A stretch of 19,270 nt of DNA, taken from Thermoproteota archaeon. Its GTDB lineage: Archaea > Thermoproteota > EX4484-205 > JAAOZP01. The stretch covers positions 1-19,270 of the forward strand of contig JANXDK010000002.1 in assembly GCA_025059435.1 (NCBI GenBank), written 5' to 3'. Under the pieces are notes generated by a model, which did no database searches, had not been told where the DNA came from, and saw nothing but the letters and a program-made list of their open reading frames with translations. Shown here one piece after another: positions 14,503-19,270 of the stretch; position 1 is the stretch's first letter, and each line of letters starts with the position of its first letter. The position numbers and the translations under genes were made by a program.

Positions 14503-16119
14503 TTATCCTTCCCACTTGTTAACTATCGGCATCTTCCACCCTATACCAAATGCTTTAGGTGTAATTTTTATGCAAGGGGAGGCTTGCCATCTCTTATACT
14601 CTGCTTTTCTGATTCTCCTATAAGTATCTTCTACAACTTCTTTAGGATAACTCTTCTTTAACAGCTCGTGTTTACTTAGACGCATTTCAACTATCTCGTC
14701 TACAAGCGGACTGACAATGCTGAAGTCGAACGGATCGAACTGTCCCTCTTTCAATTCCGGCGAAGGCCTTTTTTCGAAAACTCTCTTAGGAATGATTTCT
14801 CTTCCAGCTTTTTCATTAACATACCTCGCTAAATTATAGACTTCAAGTTTGCTTACATCACCCAAAGCACCGATTCCACCGGCCATATCCCCGTATAGGG
14901 TACAGTATCCGAGTGCCAGTTCAGTCTTATTCCCCGTGTTTACAACTAGTATTTTCAAGTTTTTAAGCCGGTTTGATATGTCCATCAGAATGTTTCCTCT
15001 TATTCTTTCTAGTGGTTTTTCCAAGTTTTCCCTATAGCTTTCAACAATGTTTTGAATAGGGATTTCAACGAAAAATATTCCTAAGTTTTCAGCCACTTTT
15101 AGAGCATCCTCTTTACTGTGCTTACTAGAATATTTTGAAGGTATGTAAACGCCAATAACGTTTTCCTTTCCTAAAGCTTCAGTTGCTATACATGTTGTTA
15201 AAGAAGAGTCTATTCCACCACTCATTCCTACAACCGCCTTTTTGAAACATGTTTTCTGAAATAGTCACGTATTCCAAGTACAATAGCGTTAAACATTTCC
15301 TGCTCCCTGTAATACGGCGGAGGCTTAATCCTTCTACCAACACCTCTTTTAATATCAATCTCGGTAATCACTAGATCCTCTTCAAATTGTTTACCTATAG
15401 CGATCAGACTACCATATTTGTCTACCGCCATGCTCTGTCCGTCAAAAACCAGTTCATCCTGTCCTCCAACTAGGTTCACATAGAATATTGGAACCCTGTT
15501 TTTTCTAGATTTTTGCCTTAATAGTTTTAATCTCTCAAATCGTTTCCCAGCATAGAAAGGAGAAGCCGAAGTATTGATGATCAAATGCGCCCCTCTAGTT
15601 ACAAGTAGGTCAGTAACCTTCACATCATATTTTCTATCCCATATGTCTTCGCATACTTCGACTCCGAGTTTAAACCTGAGTTTTCTAAACTAATTACTGC
15701 AGGTTTTATCTCTTTTATCTTCGCTGGTTTGAAATATCTTGCTTCATCGAACACATCGTATGTTGGCAAGAGTGTTTTATACACTGTTTTAACAATCCTA
15801 TTTGTGTTAAAAATTATTGTTGCGTTGTAAAGATTTCCCACTTTATGGTCTACAAACCCGATTATTCCTGTTATTGCAACGCTGTTATTCCTAATCATTT
15901 CAATCATCATTTCTTTTTGACTTTTAACAAAGGCTTTTTCAAGAAGCAGGTCTTGAGGAGGATACCCTGTTACAGCCAATTCTGGAAACGCCACGATATC
16001 TGCCTTCTGTTCTTTAGCCGGCTTATGTAATCTTTTATCTTCATAATATTTCCTTCAATATCTCCTACAGTTGAGTTTATCTGCGCCATTGCAATATTGA
16101 GATTATATTTGTGTTTCAT
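14503..16119 (-). pseudogene. nadE: Glutamine-dependent NAD synthetase, broken by three single-base frameshifts
   Basis: NadE amidates deamido-NAD with ATP and glutamine. The reconstructed chain is about 539 residues, the normal length. It starts MKHKYNLNIAMAQINSTVGD at 16119 and contains a nitrilase-type glutaminase (FPELAVTGYPPQDLLLEKAF; Cys in VCEDIWD, codon at 15651-15653; YVNLVGGQDELVFDG). A synthetase domain follows with PP-loop MSGGIDSS, NTGNKTELALGYCTLYGDMA and the GRREIIP-like EIIPKRVFEKRPS segment. The frame is lost near 16023, 15672-15674 and 15239-15243. Each is mended by adding one base to a homopolymer (AA, TTT, AAAAA on the coding strand). The last 240 codons, from the PP-loop on, are open alone but lack the start of the domain. 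A leaderless-type TATA box upstream is intact. Either a young pseudogene or homopolymer sequencing errors in a working gene. Confidence 0.85.
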
Positions 16120-16140
16120 TAGTTGATTGATAATTGAAGC

Positions 16141-16150
16141 ATTTATAAGA
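16141..16150 (-). promoter_or_regulatory. TATA box of nadE
   Basis: On the minus strand TCTTATAAAT is centred about 27 bp upstream of the ATG at 16119, predicting a leaderless transcript. This supports 16119 as the true start of the full-length gene. Confidence 0.5.
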
Positions 16151-16240
16151 TTTTGATTTCAACAATAGCAAATATATGTCTTCCTCATTAATTTTATATA
16201 AAAGGAAAAAAAGAAAAAATGACTAATGCATTACCCTCTT

Positions 16241-16440
16241 TTAACGTATTCTTATTGCATCATCAATATTAGATTATGAAATTTTTTTACCGTCACCAGT
16301 AATTCTTGTTCCTACGGTCATTAAAATAGTTTCAACCCATTTGTCTTCAACAATTATTTCAATCTTTGTTAAAAGGTTTGCTTTAACTGTCTTCCATGAA
16401 TTGTTTAAATTAGAAAGGAAACAGTTGACAAAGCCAACAG
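16241..16440 (-). pseudogene. Relic of a PII (GlnB/GlnK) nitrogen sensor
   Basis: The minus-strand reading contains TVKANLLTKIEIIVEDKWVE followed by TRITGDGK, which lines up with the PII core (V-x-LLPK-x-KIEIVV-x-D-x-x-VE and A-R-T-G-x-IGDGK). After GDGK the frame hits TAA at 16274-16276 but then continues in the same frame with SNIDDAIRIR before a second stop, matching the PII C-terminus (EDAIRIRTGE). The first 45 or so residues, including the T-loop, are not recognisable. PII proteins bind ATP, ADP and 2-oxoglutarate and normally control ammonium transport or glutamine synthetase, which fits the nearby glnA and glutamate synthase genes. The match is from reading only, but several spaced motifs in one frame make it better than chance. 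Confidence 0.6.
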
Positions 16441-16522
16441 GGAATCTAAAGTTTTGGAAAATAAAAGGGGATAAATAGTTCACGCTATGTTTTTAAGCTA
16501 TCCCTCCTCTTAAATATCAGAA

Positions 16523-16612
16523 ATGGTTACGCACAGCTTTACGGTAATTCTCGAACCAGAGGATAATGAAATTGAAAAAACAGTGGAATTCTTTAGACAG
16601 GTGCATCTTTAA
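16523..16612 (+). CDS. 29-codon ORF coupled to the HEPN gene, start resembles a HicB-type antitoxin
   Basis: The frame encodes MVTHSFTVILEPEDNEIEKT and nine more residues. Its TAA overlaps the HEPN start codon by one base (TAATG). The first dozen residues (SFTVILEPED) look like the opening beta strand of HicB-like proteins, but the GGY-x-V-x-VPxLPGC segment that defines them is missing. It may be a truncated remnant, a leader ORF that couples translation to HEPN, or chance. Confidence 0.3.
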   Translation: MVTHSFTVILEPEDNEIEKTVEFFRQVHL

Positions 16613-17016
16613 TGAGCATGCGTGAAGTCAACCTTCTCAGGGGGAGATCATTAAGAATTCTTAATTCAGCTAAAAGAAGTCTCTCCACCGGGGACTATGA
16701 TATCGCAGCCTTCATGGCAGATCAGGCTGTCCAACTCTACTTGAAATCGATCATATTAGAGTTGACCGGCGAAATGCCCCGTACACATGTCATCAGACAC
16801 TTGTTCAACGCTCTAAGAAGCATTTTAGACAAGCCGGATGATATTGACCAGTTTGTAAGCAAAAACAGGAGCCTATTAATAAGGCTTGAAGAAGCATACA
16901 TAAACTCTAGATATGTTCCGAGAGAGTATGAGAAAGAGGAGGCTGAGGAGCTAGTGGGCTTCGCAGAGGAGGTGATAGGATTTGTTAAGTCTCTTACAGG
17001 CAAGACTCAGGCTTAA
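16612..17016 (+). CDS. HEPN-domain protein (toxin-type partner of MNT)
   Basis: 134 residues, fully helical by composition. The family pattern is clear: a first helix with LLRGRSLRILNSAKRSLSTG, then DYDIAAFMADQAVQLYLKSI, PRTHVIRHLFNALRS and a last helix pair with EEAYINSRYVPREYEKEEAE. The usual catalytic R-x4-6-H of RNase HEPN proteins is not apparent: R100 in SRYVPREY is followed by Glu and Tyr rather than His. So this may be a subclass with altered or no nuclease activity. It overlaps the MNT gene downstream by 35 bp, the standard toxin-antitoxin layout. It belongs to a different HEPN subtype from the relic at 1098-1500, so the two loci are not recent duplicates. Confidence 0.85.
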   Translation: MSMREVNLLRGRSLRILNSAKRSLSTGDYDIAAFMADQAVQLYLKSIILELTGEMPRTHVIRHLFNALRSILDKPDDIDQFVSKNRSLLIRLEEAYINSRYVPREYEKEEAEELVGFAEEVIGFVKSLTGKTQA

Positions 17017-17332
17017 CGAGCTGGCCCGCAACTGGCTTTTCTGGTCGCGGAAAATAGCGGAGGCAGCGAGAAAGATACTCGGCCCATGTGAAACATATGT
17101 TTTCGGAAGTATCGTGAAAAATTGTGCTGCTGGCGGCAGCGATATTGATATACTGATAGTCAGCAACCAGCTGCCTGAGGATTTCCGGAGTAGAGGAAAC
17201 CTGAAGGCGAAAATAGAGGAGGAAGCAGGCCTGCCTCTATACCACCCGTTTGAAATACATTTGGCAAGCGTTAAAGAGGCTAGAGAAAATCCAGTGTATC
17301 GTACAGCCATCCTTGAAGCAATAGCAGTATGA
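16982..17332 (+). CDS. MNT-domain nucleotidyltransferase (antitoxin-type)
   Basis: 116 residues from a TTG start inside the HEPN gene; no ATG start is available early in the frame. The active site is intact: G42-S43 in YVFGSIVKNCAAGGSDIDIL with D54 and D56, the metal-binding D-x-D of minimal nucleotidyltransferases. The start is followed by a helix (LNELARNWLFWSRKIAEAAR) typical of this family. MNT proteins neutralise HEPN partners by AMPylating or otherwise modifying them. The true start could be slightly downstream. Nothing indicates decay, unlike the locus at the left of the window. Confidence 0.85.
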   Translation: MLSLLQARLRLNELARNWLFWSRKIAEAARKILGPCETYVFGSIVKNCAAGGSDIDILIVSNQLPEDFRSRGNLKAKIEEEAGLPLYHPFEIHLASVKEARENPVYRTAILEAIAV

Positions 17333-17692
17333 CACACGCCTTGGCGTCAAATATGGTTTTAAGCGATTAATCTATAAATTTAAGATTTTGTAATTTATTC
17401 ATGCTTTTTTCAAAAGATGTCTTTATCTGGAGAGGAATCGATTAATTAAGAAAAAGAAGCCAATGATCAACGTCTAGAATAAAATGTTCCTCTCTAAAAA
17501 AGCATATTCAATGTGATTTCAAGTTTATGTTTCATATCGTTTTTCTATAAACTACTTATTTTCATTTAAAAAACAAATCGCTCTTCTAATGAGGTTGCTT
17601 CGAGAAGTTTTCATTTCATACTCTAAGCGTTAAGTACATTCCAAGAATTTAATATTTCTTGTTCCTCAATACATTGCACACTTCGACATTTT
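17333..17692. other. Non-coding region between HEPN/MNT and glnA
   Basis: 360 AT-rich bases between two convergent genes. No gene remnant, RNA gene, repeat or clear terminator is seen. Several short T- and A-runs could end transcripts from either side. Confidence 0.5.
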
Positions 17693-19162
17693 CTAGATGT
17701 CAAAGTAAAGATAGAACTCGTAGGGATGAGTCCTTGCAGATACTTGAACATGATCGTTCAACCCGTTTTCAATTATTCTATCTATTAGATCGTCTGAGAA
17801 TATTGGTTTCAGGAATTCCCTATCACTCTTAAGGCATTCAACTGCTTCTTTCAGGCTTCCGGGAAGCTCCTTTATGCCAAGTTGCCTCCTTCTTTCGGGA
17901 CTTAAATGGTAAATGTTTTCATCTACAGGGTCCCCGGGATCGATCTTTTTCCTTACCCCGTCTAATCCTGCACTCATTATCGCAGCAAAGCAAAGGTATG
18001 GATTACACGAAGGGTCGGGAGTTCTAAACTCTACTCTCTTTCTAGGTGCACTGCGCGCACCTTTCTCGTAGACTGGTATTCTGATGTTGGCAGACCTATT
18101 GCCCCTGCTCCACGCTATAAATACTGGTGCCTCGTACCCTGGTACGAGCCTCCTATAGGAGTTTGTAGTCGGGTTCGTTATTGCTGTAAGTGCTCTACTG
18201 TGCTCTAGCAATCCTCCTACAAAGTATCTTCCAAGTTGGCTGAGTTCAGCGTATTCATCATCAGGATCATAGAAAAGATTGACGAGTTTCCCTTCTTCTA
18301 CAAGCTTTGCGGTGCTTGGATTCCCACCCCAAAGGCTTGCATGCACGTGCATGCCGCTTGCATTATCTCCAAATATTGGTTTAGGCATCAGCGTCGCTAC
18401 CATACCGTGTTGTATAGCAACGTTTTTAACAACATATTTGAGAGTCATAACATTGTCAGCCATTTTAACAAGCCTGTCTCTAACCATATCTATTTCACAT
18501 TGTCCTGCAGTGGCAACCTCGTGGTGATGGGCCTCACAAGTTACTCCAAAATAGTCTTCTAGAAGCCGTGTAACTGTAGAACGATAATCCATTAGAGTAT
18601 CATGTGGAGGAACTGGGAAATATCCTTCTTTAAACCTTATGGGGTAACCCTCTCCCGAAGTCCATGCTGCTTCAGGAGATTCGATGGTATATGATTGTCC
18701 TTTATAGGGGTTCAACACGTCCCAAGTAACTTTTTTGAAAACAAAAAACTCGACCTCGGGACCCCAGTAAGACAGAAAACCTTGTTCTAAAGCATATTCC
18801 TCAGCTCTCTGAGCTACGTATCGCGGATCTCTAGATAGCCTGCCGCCACCATATCCTACGTAGATATCGCAAAGAAACCTTGCTGTCTTATTCTCAGTGT
18901 TTCCCCAGGGTATTATTGCAAAAGTTGAAGGATCTGGCTTTAAAACAAGATCTGATTCGAATATTTCCATGAAACCCCTTATCGAAGAACCGTCCAGTTT
19001 TGGAACCCCTTCAGAAAAAGTGTTCAAGTTTAACCTTCCTACAGGTATGGTAACGTGTTGTAAACGTCCTGGAACATCTGTGAATTGAAAATCAATGAAT
19101 CTTACCCCTTCTTCAGCGATCTTCTTCATCAGGTTTGAAACACTCTCTCCCTTGGCCAACAT
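17693..19162 (-). CDS. glnA: Glutamine synthetase, type I
   Basis: Makes glutamine from glutamate, ammonia and ATP; type I enzymes are dodecamers. The 489 residues hold the family's landmarks: FTDVPGRLQHVTIP near the start, KLDGSSIRGF, the metal-binding WGPEVEFFVF, HHHEVATAGQCEID, GMHVHASLW, the NPTTNSYRRLVPGYEAP segment, RIPVYEKGARSAPRKRVEFR and DPSCNPYLCFAAIMSAGLDG. The stretch NIYHLSPE around Tyr418 differs from the adenylylation site NLYDLPPEE of bacterial beta-type enzymes, so control by adenylylation is unlikely. The first ATG after the promoter is used. A palindrome between TATA box and start suggests transcriptional repression. The gene stands alone but sits near the glutamate synthase operon and the PII relic. 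Confidence 0.95.
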   Translation of the reverse strand: MLAKGESVSNLMKKIAEEGVRFIDFQFTDVPGRLQHVTIPVGRLNLNTFSEGVPKLDGSSIRGFMEIFESDLVLKPDPSTFAIIPWGNTENKTARFLCDIYVGYGGGRLSRDPRYVAQRAEEYALEQGFLSYWGPEVEFFVFKKVTWDVLNPYKGQSYTIESPEAAWTSGEGYPIRFKEGYFPVPPHDTLMDYRSTVTRLLEDYFGVTCEAHHHEVATAGQCEIDMVRDRLVKMADNVMTLKYVVKNVAIQHGMVATLMPKPIFGDNASGMHVHASLWGGNPSTAKLVEEGKLVNLFYDPDDEYAELSQLGRYFVGGLLEHSRALTAITNPTTNSYRRLVPGYEAPVFIAWSRGNRSANIRIPVYEKGARSAPRKRVEFRTPDPSCNPYLCFAAIMSAGLDGVRKKIDPGDPVDENIYHLSPERRRQLGIKELPGSLKEAVECLKSDREFLKPIFSDDLIDRIIENGLNDHVQVSARTHPYEFYLYFDI

Positions 19163-19166
19163 TACG

Positions 19167-19186
19167 GCCTTTGGCTATACAAAGGC
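19167..19186. promoter_or_regulatory. Palindrome overlapping the glnA transcription start
   Basis: Perfect 7-bp arms GCCTTTG and CAAAGGC are separated by six bases. The site fills the space between the TATA box (19187-19196) and the ATG at 19162, so a bound protein would block the polymerase. It is unrelated to the CGG-N9-CCG sites upstream of gdhA. Confidence 0.6.
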
Positions 19187-19196
19187 ATATATAAAC
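19187..19196 (-). promoter_or_regulatory. TATA box of glnA
   Basis: The minus strand reads GTTTATATAT, centred about 29 bp before the ATG, predicting a leader of only a few bases. Confidence 0.6.
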
Positions 19197-19270
19197 TTTA
19201 TGCACATTGTTCAGTAAAGAATAAAAATAGTTGAACAAATTTTCAGAAGATAACTGATAAAATTTACATA

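Noticed and set aside
1..19270. tRNA, rRNA, CRISPR array, transposase or integrase
   Set aside because: None was recognised on reading both strands; weak RNA genes could still be missed without a structure search.

Overview
The window looks like part of an archaeal chromosome, probably a thermophilic, anaerobic TACK-type lineage, although the phylum cannot be fixed by reading alone. Evidence for archaea: TATA boxes about 25-29 bp upstream of start codons with very short or absent leaders, AGA/AGG as main arginine codons, HEPN/MNT pairs, a glutamate synthase built from separate polypeptides, and an acylphosphatase. Overall composition is AT-rich, roughly 40-45% GC in genes.

Left part (1-2375): a minus-strand acylphosphatase with a long heptad-repeat tail runs off the left edge. 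Then come a small FUN14-like membrane protein, a decayed HEPN/MNT toxin-antitoxin pair (several frameshifts, a stop and a lost start), and about 470 bp of non-coding DNA with a 25-bp palindrome and a 19-bp tandem repeat.

Core (2376-12711): gdhA (glutamate dehydrogenase, minus) is divergent from a tight plus-strand operon: a degenerate FMN/ferredoxin glutamate synthase paralogue, the catalytic FMN/ferredoxin subunit, a glutaminase-GXGXG fusion, etfB, etfA and guaA. Neighbouring genes overlap or nearly touch. The gdhA/operon intergenic region carries three 15-bp CGG-N9-CCG palindromes between the two TATA boxes. No GltD-type NAD(P)H flavoprotein is present, and ETF genes sit where an electron-input module would be expected. 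This is the strongest candidate for an undescribed system: an ETF-linked, two-FMN-paralogue glutamate synthase.

Right part (12712-19270): a GH29 fucosidase preceded by a coupled 45-residue Cys-rich ORF is framed by near-identical 21-bp direct repeats and looks like an inserted cassette. nadE (minus) has three single-base homopolymer frameshifts. A relic of a PII protein follows, then an intact HEPN/MNT pair preceded by a 29-codon ORF, and finally glnA (minus) with a palindrome between its TATA box and start codon.

The theme is nitrogen assimilation. GlnA makes glutamine, the synthase complex converts glutamine plus 2-oxoglutarate to glutamate, GdhA interconverts ammonium and glutamate, and GuaA and NadE are glutamine consumers. 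The PII relic suggests that a nitrogen-status sensor once encoded here has been lost.
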